Of a stretch of 64,000 bases of DNA, positions 44,801-54,145 are shown in pieces (position 1 is the stretch's first letter; the number at the start of each line of letters is the position of its first letter). Origin of the DNA: Lepas anatifera (Eukaryota; Arthropoda; Thecostraca; Lepadidae); NCBI GenBank assembly GCA_034440635.1, contig JAOTON010002088.1, positions 248,001 to 312,000 on the forward strand, in the 5' to 3' direction. Below the pieces are notes generated by a model. The model ran no database searches, was not told the DNA's origin, and saw only the letters and a program-made list of their open reading frames with translations. A program made the position numbers and the translations under genes.

Positions 44801-47800
44801 CGTCATTTGACCGTAAGCACTGTGGTCAGTGACCTTGAAAGTGCGGATATGACCTTGACATGTGACCTTTGACCTTGACCTTGACCTTCATGTGAGGTGA
44901 CCTTGACATATAATCCCGGTTATATGGTGTTAAATGACTTCACCACTCGGTCTCCAATGCAAGCTAACTGGTCCGACCGCGCGATTACGGCGATCTCAAA
45001 ATGCAGGTCTGACTTTAAAAGCCTATAGGTAAAAAATTTTCGACCGATTTTCAAAAAATCTTCACCAATCGACGCGCTATTAAATTCTGTTTAATGTGGC
45101 AAAGCATCGTGTTTCAGCTACGAACGGTTCTCCGGCCACCTTGGAAAAACAGGTGGGGGGGCCTCCGAGGCCCCCTCCAGTGCGCGTGTTAAGTTAAAGG
45201 TGACAGGTGTGGGAAAACCCTACAACTTTTAGTTAAGTTTTAGCACCATCTCCGGCAAACTCTCCCAGCACTAACCTGTTTATCTAGATCGGAGTTGTTT
45301 GGATAATCGTGGTGAGGAAACGAATTGGCCTCGATCTGTACGGGAAACATCAGATTGGAACCAGACTGGATCTAAATTTTGCTGTCCATAACGTAGGGGC
45401 ATACCTACCATATAGTAGGCAGACCATCATGGCGTCATGTGAAACTTCTAAGGAATGAAGACACATGATTGACTTTGACCAGGAGCTGCAATTTTGCCCA
45501 ACATGGGATTAAGTGCAAAGTGAAGATCTTCCACGTCTGGGGACCATGGTCATGCTTTCATTTCCATCCCAGCCTGATCATTTATCAGCATTATCTTGCT
45601 CAGAACTTAAATACGTGTGAATACAGTTTTCGAGCATGTTCCAAACAGCAGCTGTACTCGAGTCCTACGGACGTTATTCTGCATAAAACCAAGGCATGGA
45701 AAAGGATGGTCCTGAATTCGCCCATGTTTATCACAACATATTATGAGAGGAAATAGGCAAGACAATCAGAGAAGACAAAATCGATGCAACGCAGTAGAAA
45801 CTATCCAACGGTTCCACGACCTCGTTGCACTGATGACCACTGCCTTCAAAACCAACCTGCTGATTATGCTGCTCCACAGAACAGCGCCTGCGGACGTGCT
45901 GTCCCGGAGAACAGCGCCTGCGTGCATACTGTCCCGCAGCACTGTTCCTGCGGACATGCTGTCCCGCAGAACAGCGCGTGCGGACGTGCTGTCCCGGGAG
46001 AACAGCGCCTGCGTGCATACTGTCCCGCAAGCTATCGTCAGGCGAATGGAATTTTATCCTTTCGGGGCGCGTGAGCAGACCTAAAGTCAAAGAAGCACCC
46101 CTAAAGGCAGGCATGTAGAATTATAGTTTCTTTTTCCCCAAGAAATATAAACTCATCAAATTTTAGATCATAAGCTACCTTGCACAGCGGCGGACTAAAA
46201 AAATTCGATTTATTCCCAACTTGGTTGAATCGGAATTTCTTTTGAAAAGTGGTAAAGGTAGGTTCCCCTGCCCCTATGGCTGTTGCCATATGACTTTTAT
46301 ACGAAAAAAGACGGGTATCAGGTGACCAGAAGCAATAGCCTCCTCACAATGAAGAAAGGGACGGACAGGGTCCGGTAGCAGAACATAGCTGAAACCTTAT
46401 CCATAAGCGGATCTATGAGACGGGTGCTAAAGACATGCTTAATGCTTAATCCAGGAGACATGCTCAATTCTTTGAAGGGGTGGGCAACGAATGAAATGAT
46501 CTGCCTCACCCAGCCGGCCCCAACCATAGTAAAAGGTACATACATATCCACATGATGAAATGTGTCGTTCACACGTTCTTCGCTGACTGCGGCGCCAACG
46601 GCAAAGAGGGTGTAAGAAGTTTCAACACCTTCACGCTCATAGAGGGGATAGCGATAAGTTTAATCGGTAAGTTGGTCTACATGAATATTGCAACAAGGTC
46701 TAAGCATAATGTAACGGAAAGCCAGGTTCTGGTGGATAATCAGGTAAACATTGGTACATAGCTTTATTTGTAGCGCAAAGGGTTATGATATAACAGGTAT
46801 TTTTGCGGGATAAAATATGCATGAAGAGATCTTGAAGTGTGCCATATAGGCCAGGGGTGGGCACGAGCTCCCAATTGGTATTCGATCAGCCATTTTAGGC
46901 AGATGGTCCTTGCGGAAGCATTGATAAGTGACTTGTACCGATTTGTTGAGCGAGCGATTTCGAATAAATCGTGCCCTTGCCCCTAACCAGCAGCAGGAAA
47001 AGATATGCATCAGTTGCGACTGAGATCCGGGTGCAGAAGCTACCCAAAGTCGGGATATGTCAGTTGTTTTCATGGCCGAGATCCGGATTCCAGGCCCTGC
47101 CCAAAAGTCAGCTTGCATCGAAAGCTGTACAGCTTAATAGGCATCACCGATTTCAGCAGAGGTTCATATTCAGTACTGTTTATGAAGCCGATCGAACTTT
47201 GGACCGACTCAGTTCAGGGAGCAATGTCACGTACCCATGCTTACACTACCCCAAAATTACATGCGATAAGTTGGTCTACATGAATATTGCAACAAGGTCT
47301 AAGCATAATGTAACGGAAAGCCAGGTTCTGGTGGATAATCAGGTAAACATTGGTACATAGCTTTATTTGTAGCGCAAAGGGTTATGATATAACAGGTATT
47401 TTTGCGGGATAAAATATGCATGAAGAGATCTTGAAGTGTGCCATATAGGCCAGGGGTGGGCACGAGCTCCCAATTGGTATTCGATCAGCCATTTTAGGCA
47501 GATGATCCTTGCGGAAGCATTGATAAGTGACTTGTACCGATTTGTTGAGCGAGCGATTTCGAATAAATCGTGCCCTTGCCCCTAACCAGCAGCAGGAAAA
47601 GATATGCATCAGTTGCGACTGAGATCCGGGTGCAGAAGCTACCCAAAGTCGGGATATGTCAGTTGTTTTCATGGCCGAGATCCGGATTCCAGGCCCTGCC
47701 CAAAAGTCAGCTTGCATCGAAAGCTGTACAGCTTAATAGGCATCACCGATTTCAGCAGAGGTTCATATTCAGTACTGTTTATGAAGCCGATCGAACTTTG

Positions 47801-50800
47801 GACCGACTCAGTTCAGGGAGCAATGTCACGTACCCATGCTTACACTACCCCAAAATTACATGATATAAAGCGCAGCTTTCCACACGGGACCATTGTGCCA
47901 TTATCACATTCGGGCGGTGCTTCTCATCATGCCCTTCCTGTAGGAATGTCTAGTATCAAGCTTTGGGTGTGCCATGATCTCTTAAAAATGGTAGGTTGAT
48001 TCTGTGGATGGGCGATTTTTTTTAAAGAAATATTGATCAACTATTGCTTTTCTCATTTCACCACCTCCGTCGGGATTTGTTTTGCTAACTGAGAATACAG
48101 CGGATTTGGAAAATGATATTTGGATGGGCCACTCCACTAAATGTGTTTATTGGGCCATGCTTACACTGGTAAAATAAAGAGTGCACGTTTTGTCATCAGC
48201 TTACAGTCAGAGTCGTTAAGTGGCGTGACCAACAAATACATTACCGAAGAATATCGGTGAATGGACGTTCTTCGTGGAGCTGTTTTCAGCAGACGAAAAA
48301 GGACCGAAACTAAAAAAGTAAAGAAAAACCGAAACCCACGCCTTAGCAGCAGAAATAGGTAGATGTACCGGAGTTCTGCAATGTATTTACCAGAAGATAT
48401 TAGTGGAAGACTGCGTAGTGCTGACTGCTAGAAATACGATTATTAATTATCCAGATGCATACCCTGCAATCGCAAGCTTTCTTCTTTGTTTTTATTTGCC
48501 TGGCTTTGTCGGCACTTCTCTCTTCAAGGCTATGATATTCGGTTCAATTTCCCCGACACTCTGATGAAATACAGAAGCTCCGTTTAAGATAGCAATTGCA
48601 TGTCAGCATAATCTGGACATGTCCCTTACTGCGTCATACAGTACAGTGGAATGTGGTTGCTAGGTTGCATGTTTAAATAGCATCACGAGCCTCTTTTTTG
48701 TACCCGGCCCCTGCCAACAGCATAATGAGGAAACTCCCGGGCTAGTGATTTATGATAGTAGTTGAGCTGCCCAAATGTGACAGGATATTTCCATTTCTAT
48801 TCGATGTAATCAGCCTAAAACAGGTCAGGACGAATGCTTTGACACACTATCTATTGTCATGGAACTCCTGCAATTGTGACAAAAATAAGCCGTGTACCAC
48901 GTGTCCAGGCCTTCTTGTTTGGAATCCAGTCCTAGCAGCCCTGTGCACTTTTTACCCCACACTGCGCCCTGGAACCTGCTCAGCCTTTAACTGTCAGTAT
49001 TATCGCCGACTTCAATAGAACAGGGCTTCTCTTTATGTATCTCTAGGTGGGCATGCTGTTAGCTGGTAGGTATTCCCTTGAACACATACAGCGAACAACG
49101 ATAAAATCATAAACACACACGTGGAAAATAACCCCGATTTGATTCTATGCTAGTCTAGGTACACACAAACTTTTGCATGCGTGCATGTTTCATTTGTGAT
49201 ATATTACATTTGCAACTCTTTTGAATTTGTATAATTTCAATTTTCTTAAAATGTACAGATTATGATTTTAGTGTTCATTCATAGGGCCTTGCTGTTTTTT
49301 CAACTGTTGATTTATGTAAGATCGGGTTATGACCTGCTCGTGACTATAACAGGGTAAATGCAATATGTATCAGGTGTCGTACGGCAGTTCGTACTTATCC
49401 TATACGTAAAATTTCTAACTATGTAGATTGGAATGACCCTTTTGCAGTAGAAACGTTATTCTTCCGAGGATAAAAATTATATTATACACATAAGTAGGCA
49501 TATGCTGAGCTGCCATGGTTTGATTCTAAGCCATATTCACAAGGCACAAAACTTCAAACAAGCGCGACACATAGTCTATCTGTCGGTTGTGTGCCGTGGC
49601 CGTTTATAATTTTGTGCCTTACTGTCAAGGGGTTCAACACCCACACGGGAGAGGAGTCTGGCACTAACGCGCACTTAGTGGGGCATAGGCGGATCCAGGG
49701 GGCAAAGAGGGCATGTGTTCCCCCGATCGACCCTCCGCGCCTCCTGAAATGGTCACGGCACCCCTAAAAGGTCGATGGCACCCCCCTGAAATGTCGCTTC
49801 CCAACCCCCACCCCCAGGATGCGAAAATCGGCGCCCACCGATAGGATTTTGCGCCCACCTGACAGGTTTTTTCCAGTCAAAAGTGGCGCCCCCTGGTCCG
49901 GATGGCGCCCCCGGGAAGGTACCCCTCCCCCGATCGGCAATCCAGGATCCGCCTATGGAGTGGGGGCCTGGTAGGCCCCCTCTGAGATCTTAAAAACAAG
50001 AGGCCAAGAGGCATAGAAAAACACACTTTTGGGGGTGTATGAGGGCAACCGTAATCTGCATTATAGTCGACTTTTTATTAATCTAGGTCAAAACATTCAA
50101 TGTCAAACGAGGTCATAAAGGTAACATCTTTACCGTACTAGAGAGCTATTACATAGGTTTGGCCCCCCAAAACTCGGATCTGCGTCCGCCCCTGGCCGCC
50201 GTCATACCCTCCGCCACCTCCGCCTCCACCAGCACCTGCAAAATCAACCAACTGGGAATACCCGGGCACAATCGCGCGACGGAAAACACAGGACTTCTCC
50301 AAACTTCGGTGTGAGAAAAAATCCTTCAACACGTGACAGAAGAGAAAACCAATTGTATTTTTTGGGACTCGAAGGAAAAGAGAATTTGGGAGCCGAGGAT
50401 ACAAAAAGAGCTTCTTCAGCCAAGGCTGCATTCTGTATCGGAAACGTGCAACATATCTGGCAGGATGTGCCGCGCCCATCTCCAGTTAGTGATGGGAGGT
50501 ACCCCAGTCAGAGAGTCCGAGAGGCCTACATGGATAGGGGCACAACATTCGTGCGTCGCTCTCCGCCTAAGGGTCTGGGATACCCGGAACGAATGGCAAG
50601 ACAGAGTGGGGCCCGCGTATGTACATCTTGGTGTGTCTCAGAAATGTTTGACGGCAGGAGTGTGGAGACTTAGTCTGTACTTGATAGTTTGGTTTGTTAT
50701 ATTGGAGGGTGCTTTCTGATCCACCTCGTGTTCTGTACCGAGCATGACTTAAATCGCTAATTCTGACCTATGTGCGCATTTTAAACAAGGCTGGCGGCAA

Positions 50801-51276
50801 AATGAGCACGCAGTCGAAGCGCCCTAAAACCCCAAACAACAACAAAAGGGCACCAGGCCAGGTCAAGTGACCTATCTTCAGACATATGAATATAAAGGCA
50901 CAACAATAAAATAAGATACAAATACATACATTCGGTTTCAATCGATTCGAGCGAATGCTTTCAAGCTTTCAAGGCTTCCAAGACAGGAGTAGATTTCCAT
51001 ATTTTTACAGTTCTGGATCATGTTACTTTGGTGTAGGAATCTTCCGTATAAAGATAGCCACATCTATCATTACAAATTAGCTACTTACAATAGTATTTGC
51101 CCATCACATTAAATTCAGTTCTTACAGCGGTATTTACACATAACACTACACCTGTACCGGTTCTATGCACTTCAACTACAATGAACCGTGGTGGAGAGGC
51201 GCCTGTCATAGAGTGACAGTGTGCCTCGCATGTTCATTTTCCGGTTTATTGTTGGGTCTCTGTCTCTTATTAGGAC

Positions 51277-51357
<81 letters not shown>

Positions 51358-51529
51358 TTTAATTAAATATGACGGCAAATCGAGCTTTATTAATATTTTT
51401 ATGTAAGGATTCGATAGCTCTTATAGTTTTCCTTCCACTAATCCTTACATAAAAAGATTACTAAAGTTCAATTTGCCGTCATATTTAATGGAATCTGTAT
51501 TAAGGAAACGCTGCTCACAAGATACACGA

Positions 51530-51578
<49 letters not shown>

Positions 51579-53979
51579 TATAGTTTGTGTATAGTTGTTG
51601 ATTATTACGATTCTATTGTGCGTGTAAAATTTGAGCTCCTCCGGCGTGAACCTCTTGTTTACCGTTGTCCATTATCCCAAACAACATCACTGGTAGATCC
51701 AGGAGCAACTTTCGGAGGTGGCCAAACCAACGTTTTTTGGTGGGGTGTCTAAATTGAGAAAAAAATCGCGAAAACATAGTACTTTTAAAGAAGAAACAGC
51801 TACAATTTGGTCCTTTGGACGCCAAAAGATACTGTTTTAGGCTTTGGAGGGGGTCACGGACCCTTTGCCCCCCTTGGATCCGCCAGCGGACAACACTGCC
51901 TGCTCGTGGCCAAAACGTAAACTGTAGATGAAATAACACACATTTCAGCAATGCAAGGAAGGGCTCATCCCGTTTGCAGCGCTTGCATCTGCTTTGCAAT
52001 ACGCATTATACATTATGCACTTTAAACGATGGGCTAAGAATCATCAAAAATTTAATGTACGGTTGTCTTCTTTTCGTTCCAGAACTGATTGGTACGCATA
52101 AGTAGATAAGGATACGACATGTGTTTATACCATACCGGATCCGCCCTCTAATGCAGGAAATTAAGCCATCTTGACCCTCGCCCCGGTGGGGGGTGTTTGA
52201 ATACCCCCTTCGGGTTTTTCCAGCGGCACGAAGAAACGGCAGCGCAAAGCGCCACCGTACTTGGCACACCTTATCCTTGATAAATTCCGCAACTTTCCCC
52301 AAAATTCTAAGGTTGGGTCATCTCAGGTCAGGTCACCAGTGCAGGTCAAGTGACCTCACCTCCAAAAATGTTTAAGGTGGCATAAGTAAAAAATGGTTGA
52401 ATCTATCGGGGTGAAATTTGTACCTCAAAATGAGCCTAGTGAGTGATACAACATGTGATCCAGGATTTTTCATATCGATGACCTAAGGTCAATTACGGAC
52501 TATTACCTCTCCATTGGAAATGCATGGAAAAAAACAGAAATTGGGCTTTATTTGTGTAGATACAGCTGAGAATGCCTTCATATTCTCTAAGTCGTTTTAT
52601 CCTGGGCCCCTTTCTAGGTTCATGCTGCAACTTTTTACCTGTGACCTCTGAGAGGTCGTCTGGGGCTACTTAAGCAGTTTTCATGCTTGGGTCAAAACCT
52701 TTGCATATTATGATGGTACAGCTTTTATTTTGATATCATTGCGTTTGGATTACTATTGCGAGTCGATTGATATACATCTTGACTATGCTTGGTTAAAGAG
52801 TGACCTTGACCTGACGTGAGGTCAGGTCATTTTTTATTTTGATCTAGTATGGTCATATTATACATCATTAGATTTTCCACGATGAGAGGATGCGAATGAT
52901 ACCTAAAATTTTATTCTAACTCAACTCTTTCAGATGCTAGAGCCCAACAACTCTACTGCAAATGCCACCTCCTTTAACCTGTCATGACCTCAATATTGAC
53001 CTGAGCCATAAAGTGACTAATATAGTTTCTTCATAAATTTGTATGAGCTACCTATCAGCTTTCGCGTTTTTTTCGTTATCCCGCATAGGAGCGGAGTTCC
53101 AGGGGTTCGTGTTCAAACAACCCCCACCAGGGCGAAGGTGGCTCGGAGGCCCACCGGGGCGCGGGCTATTTGCTGAACAAGGAAAGCAGGATCGGATATG
53201 CTGGTTTGTTTTATCTAGCACTATAAATTTCTACTGCAGCTGGCCTATTGATTCGTATTCAGAGATAAATATCGAGGTCGATTTCGGCTAGTGATACCCA
53301 ATGTCAGTCCAAACACTTTTTATATTGAAATATCTTCATCATCTCTTTGGAGTTAACCTGTATGTGAAGCCTCCAAATCAAAACTGTTTGGCAGGCATAC
53401 AGTGTGGAATGCCCACTGGCCAGCCTGATATTTTCAATGGGTCAGAAAGTCTAATGACTCAGACCATATTGTTGTAACCAGACGGAAAGGGATTCCTTCA
53501 GGGTTTGAATCAGGGCGTGACTGCGCTTATTTGTACTTTACGTTGTGCGGAACGGGGAGCTTTGAGTGAAATGGAATATGTGAGTAGTGGTTCTAGTGGC
53601 TCTTTCAACTATCTAGTTTGAACAATCTAGCCCAATAAAACTGGAACTCGCCTGGTTCACAGGGCCTTGCGTACTTACAGCGTGAGGCGAGTGTCCAGAG
53701 TTTGACGGTGTGCGCGTGCGGCGGCGCCGGCGGCCTCCTGAGGGGCTCGCTCTGACTCCAGAGCAGTTTACTCTGCAGCTTCATCACCGACGGCGGCATC
53801 AGGCGCCGCGTGATGTTGGGCTGCGCGTCCAGCATCTGCAGACCGGCCAGCACACGCTGCTTCAGTTCCTCCACGAACGCCACCACCTCGGCATCGCCGT
53901 CGTGACAGTCAACGCAGGCGGCGGCGGGCGGCGGCGGGAACAGCAGCAGCAGCAGCGGCAGCGCGGCTGGAAGCGGCAT
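35847..53979 (-). CDS. myo: Myoglianin/myostatin (GDF8/11) TGF-beta ligand precursor, six exons
   Basis: This is a secreted growth-factor precursor; GDF8/11-type ligands signal through activin-type receptors and Smad2/3. Exons (minus): 53979-53679, 40506-40274, 39460-39239, 38087-37914, 36382-36226 and 35895-35847. All junction phases agree (1,0,0,0,2) if one missing G in exon 5 is allowed, giving 378 residues (human myostatin has 375). Visible parts: signal peptide MPLPAALPLLLLLFPPPPAAA; N-glycosylation site in AQPNITRR; propeptide core DVTSLVRHWLKHP..NLGL; furin site RSRR (266-269); mature domain of 109 residues with [42 protein letters not shown] and terminal VVSCGCQ. The mature part has nine cysteines, the activin/GDF8/TGF-beta pattern. 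Oddities: the frameshift at 36304-36308, two introns splitting the mature domain, and a splice-donor minisatellite after exon 3. A cuticle gene is nested in intron 1. Confidence 0.88.
36226..36382 (-). CDS. myo: myoglianin exon 5: cystine-knot core, with a 1-base frameshift
   Basis: It starts [20 protein letters not shown] after ttgtgggcag. It continues in a second frame as GPCCSPRRFEPLKMLYWNRA and ends at CA/gtgagc. The frame changes at the C5 run 36304-36308 (G5 on minus). One extra base there would restore the frame and also give the phase needed by exon 6, so a homopolymer miscall is more likely than decay. Confidence 0.8.
36383..37913. other. myoglianin intron 4
   Basis: It holds the hAT MITE at 37685-37884, a SINE tail at about 37500-37552 (acggggtgagagttggcgac), and at 36413-36697 a decayed relative of the AGGGAATGTGGC MITE (ttagagggaatatgacgcc at one end). 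No further exon. Confidence 0.5.
37685..37884. mobile_element. hAT-type MITE close to myoglianin exon 4
   Basis: Termini CATAGGCGGATCCAAGG and CCTGATCCGCCTATG. Flanking 8-mers TTCCAATC and TTCCAACC are a 7/8 target duplication. The insertion ends about 30 bp from the exon 4 donor. Confidence 0.8.
37914..38087 (-). CDS. myo: myoglianin exon 4: furin site and start of mature ligand
   Basis: It encodes TPVLQTKLRRHAQRSRR, then AADASRQCGDPRADPRCC and [22 protein letters not shown]. The acceptor is ccgccggcag. The donor is GTG/gtgggt. Confidence 0.88.
38088..38519. other. myoglianin intron 3, non-repeat part
   Basis: Intron between the minisatellite and the exon 4 acceptor. No feature seen apart from C-rich runs near 38335-38375. 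Confidence 0.45.
38520..39240. repeat. 35-36-bp minisatellite built from the exon 3 / splice-donor junction
   Basis: About 20 diverged units downstream of myoglianin exon 3. The plus-strand unit is tactcacccagcggtctc + cctgctcggtggtgacg; on minus each unit reads GAGCAGGGAGACCGCTGG then gtgagta, the same as the end of exon 3 plus its donor. Most units keep ggGTGAGTa. Confidence 0.92.
39239..39460 (-). CDS. myo: myoglianin exon 3: propeptide core
   Basis: It starts LAARGSNYQLAEATTRTVRP after gtgcggcgacag and includes the family hallmark VDVTSLVRHWLKHP and NLGLVVRATDRSG. It ends VTTEQGDRW at a strong TGG/gtgagt donor. Phase 0 at both ends. The acceptor tract is weak. Confidence 0.78.
39461..40273. 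other. myoglianin intron 2
   Basis: About 0.8 kb of mostly AT-rich intron. No other gene or repeat recognised. Confidence 0.5.
40274..40506 (-). CDS. myo: myoglianin exon 2: propeptide
   Basis: It encodes DAMVFQLPPEVSLRSLSSAQ followed by LLLRRRATQRLSGPGYVNIYKVQ, matching the FxL...L..A.L.L/Y beta-strand region of TGF-beta propeptides. The preferred acceptor is tttccctag (start 40506). A second phase-compatible acceptor, gctccgacag, would start at 40455. The donor may be CAG/gtaact (40274) or AAG/gtacag (40280); both leave phase 0. Confidence 0.72.
40507..41918. other. myoglianin intron 1 before the nested cuticle gene
   Basis: No exon or repeat was recognised. The last 100 bp is GC-richer and probably belongs to the cuticle gene promoter. 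Confidence 0.45.
41919..41958 (+). promoter_or_regulatory. TATA box and initiator of the cuticle protein gene
   Basis: TTTATAA at 41919-41925 and an arthropod-type initiator TCAATC at 41953-41958 (A at 41955 as the start) lie about 34 bp apart, slightly long for TATA-Inr. They leave a 5' UTR of about 47 nt before the ATG. Confidence 0.6.
42002..42841 (+). CDS. RR-type chitin-binding cuticle protein, Gly/Leu-rich (279 aa)
   Basis: A structural protein of the arthropod exoskeleton. The frame is open further upstream, but the ATG at 42002 directly begins a signal peptide (MRCLVCVSVLVAAAAAAPAP) and fits the TATA/Inr, so it is the start. Residues about 100-130 have LGGRLGRLLG/GPLAGPLGDRLG repeats. 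The Rebers-Riddiford chitin-binding region is about residues 140-203 (YSFDYEV...GEYHVLLPDGRTQ, IVTYSVEGDSGFQAVVRYEG). The C-terminal 60 residues are GRLGGLGGLGG repeats, then SYGAPLA and TAG. Layout resembles pro-resilin-like cuticle proteins. It is a single intact exon; many cuticle genes have an intron in the signal peptide and this one does not need one. It lies within myoglianin intron 1 on the opposite strand. Confidence 0.9.
   Translation: MRCLVCVSVLVAAAAAAPAPEGYGAPPPLTPAEEEEAVLEELDAANRGLGRLPVRPFGGIKGPEAFIGGYNGRLSGRDGLLGGRLGRLLGARPGLLNGPLAGPLGDRLGSGPLSGSRFINQGNPPNLLLDGFVDGPSRPYSFDYEVVAPEFGNDYGHAEESDGVVTQGEYHVLLPDGRTQIVTYSVEGDSGFQAVVRYEGEAEFPPPGAPGGPAAPGVLGGPGRLGGLGRLGGLGGPGRLGGLGGLGGLGRLGGLGGLGGPRDVTSAALGSQSYGAPLA
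42842..43830. other. Downstream of the cuticle gene
   Basis: Probable 3' UTR and intron sequence. No canonical AATAAA close to the stop was seen. A short tgtgctgtgctgtgc repeat is at about 43194-43211. Confidence 0.4.
43831..44002. mobile_element. 172-bp hAT MITE with perfect ends
   Basis: Terminal inverted repeats CAGGGGCGTAGCCA and TGGCTACGCCCCTG are flanked by the exact 8-bp target duplication CAACCATC (43823-43830 and 44003-44010). Confidence 0.93.
44263..45192. mobile_element. TTAA-flanked AGGTCA-rich element, copy B
   Basis: TTAA on both sides. Left end CAGCCGCACTGGAGGGGGG; right end is the complement of CACGCGCACTGGAGGGGGCC. The body is dominated by gaccttgacc runs, especially 44690-44905. 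Confidence 0.8.
45193..46670. other. myoglianin intron 1, segment
   Basis: No exon. It includes the 30-bp minisatellite at 45879-46028. Confidence 0.45.
45879..46028. repeat. 30-bp minisatellite, five units
   Basis: Units of the type agaacagcgcctgcggacgt + gctgtcccgg alternate with a cgtgcatactgtcccgc variant. Confidence 0.85.
46671..47868. repeat. 599-bp tandem duplication
   Basis: 46671-47269 and 47270-47868 are almost identical; one difference noted is agatggtcctt versus agatgatcctt. Both begin gttggtctacatgaatattg. Any open frames inside are duplicated with it and look non-coding. Confidence 0.92.
47869..49657. other. myoglianin intron 1, segment without features
   Basis: AT-rich sequence. 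No exon, RNA gene or transposon end recognised. Confidence 0.5.
49658..50145. mobile_element. Truncated copy of the TTAA AGGTCA-rich family, with a nested MITE
   Basis: The cactaacgcgcact start and the body after 49958 (cctggtaggccccct, aagaggcatagaaaaac, aacgaggtcata) match copy B at 44290-44460. It is interrupted by the MITE at 49684-49957 and cut short near 50145. Confidence 0.7.
49684..49957. mobile_element. hAT-type MITE (CATAGGCGGATCCAGG family)
   Basis: Perfect ends CATAGGCGGATCC and GGATCCGCCTATG. Flanking TAGTGGGG and GAGTGGGG are a 7/8 duplication. It is nested in the element above. Confidence 0.82.
50192..50235 (-). pseudogene. Possible orphan Gly-rich exon fragment
   Basis: On minus, gattttgcag is followed by sequence encoding (G)[14 protein letters not shown] and then runs straight into a CAGGGGCGGAC transposon end. 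It resembles a FET/hnRNP or cuticle Gly-rich exon, but there is no donor. Confidence 0.25.
50236..51275. other. myoglianin intron 1, segment without features
   Basis: No exon or recognised repeat. Only short open frames. Confidence 0.45.
51276..51573. repeat. (AT)n microsatellites flanking an inverted repeat
   Basis: A TA run at about 51276-51353 and another at about 51531-51572 enclose arms 51353-51409 and 51455-51510. The arms share aaatatgacggcaaat and tttttatgtaaggatt in inverted order. Confidence 0.85.
52152..53165. mobile_element. Decayed AGGTCA-rich element
   Basis: G/C-rich ends with shared gccccggtgggg and accccccaccagggcgaagg-type blocks surround a body of tgacctgacctg/aggtcaggtca. 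It resembles copies A-C, but a right-hand TTAA is not evident. Confidence 0.5.
53166..53678. other. myoglianin intron 1, just downstream of exon 1
   Basis: Intron with no feature recognised beyond the exon 1 donor at 53678. Confidence 0.45.
53679..53979 (-). CDS. myo: myoglianin exon 1: signal peptide and start of propeptide
   Basis: The first ATG of the frame is at 53979. A frame extension 4 codons upstream begins at GTG, directly after a cag, and is not used. The exon encodes a Leu/Pro-rich signal peptide, CVDCHDGDAEVVAFVEELKQR, the helix LQMLDAQPNITRRLMPPSV, and ends at LWTLASR plus one base before T/gtaagtac. Confidence 0.8.
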
Positions 53980-54019
53980 CGTGGACTTCACCTGAGTTCG
54001 GCGGCGACTGCGAACAGCT

Positions 54020-54145
54020 CACGTGCGGCAGCGTGAAGGCCTCACCGCCACCGCCTGCTGCCCGGTAGGCGGGGACAACCAACCTGGCTCCTCCTCCTCC
54101 TCACTAGACGCTCGCTCCCGGCCAACTTCGCCTCAGTTGCACGTG
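54020..54145 (-). promoter_or_regulatory. Two CACGTG E-boxes upstream of myoglianin
   Basis: CACGTG occurs at 54020-54025 and 54140-54145, about 41 and 161 bp upstream of the ATG in a GC-rich region. E-boxes are known in myostatin promoters; function here is inference. Confidence 0.35.

Noticed and set aside
46783..47717. Two identical 111-codon minus-strand frames
   Set aside because: They are duplicated with the 599-bp tandem repeat and show no recognisable domain or codon pattern.
53980..53991. Four extra codons at the myoglianin N-terminus
   Set aside because: The extension begins with GTG, not ATG; the first ATG is at 53979.
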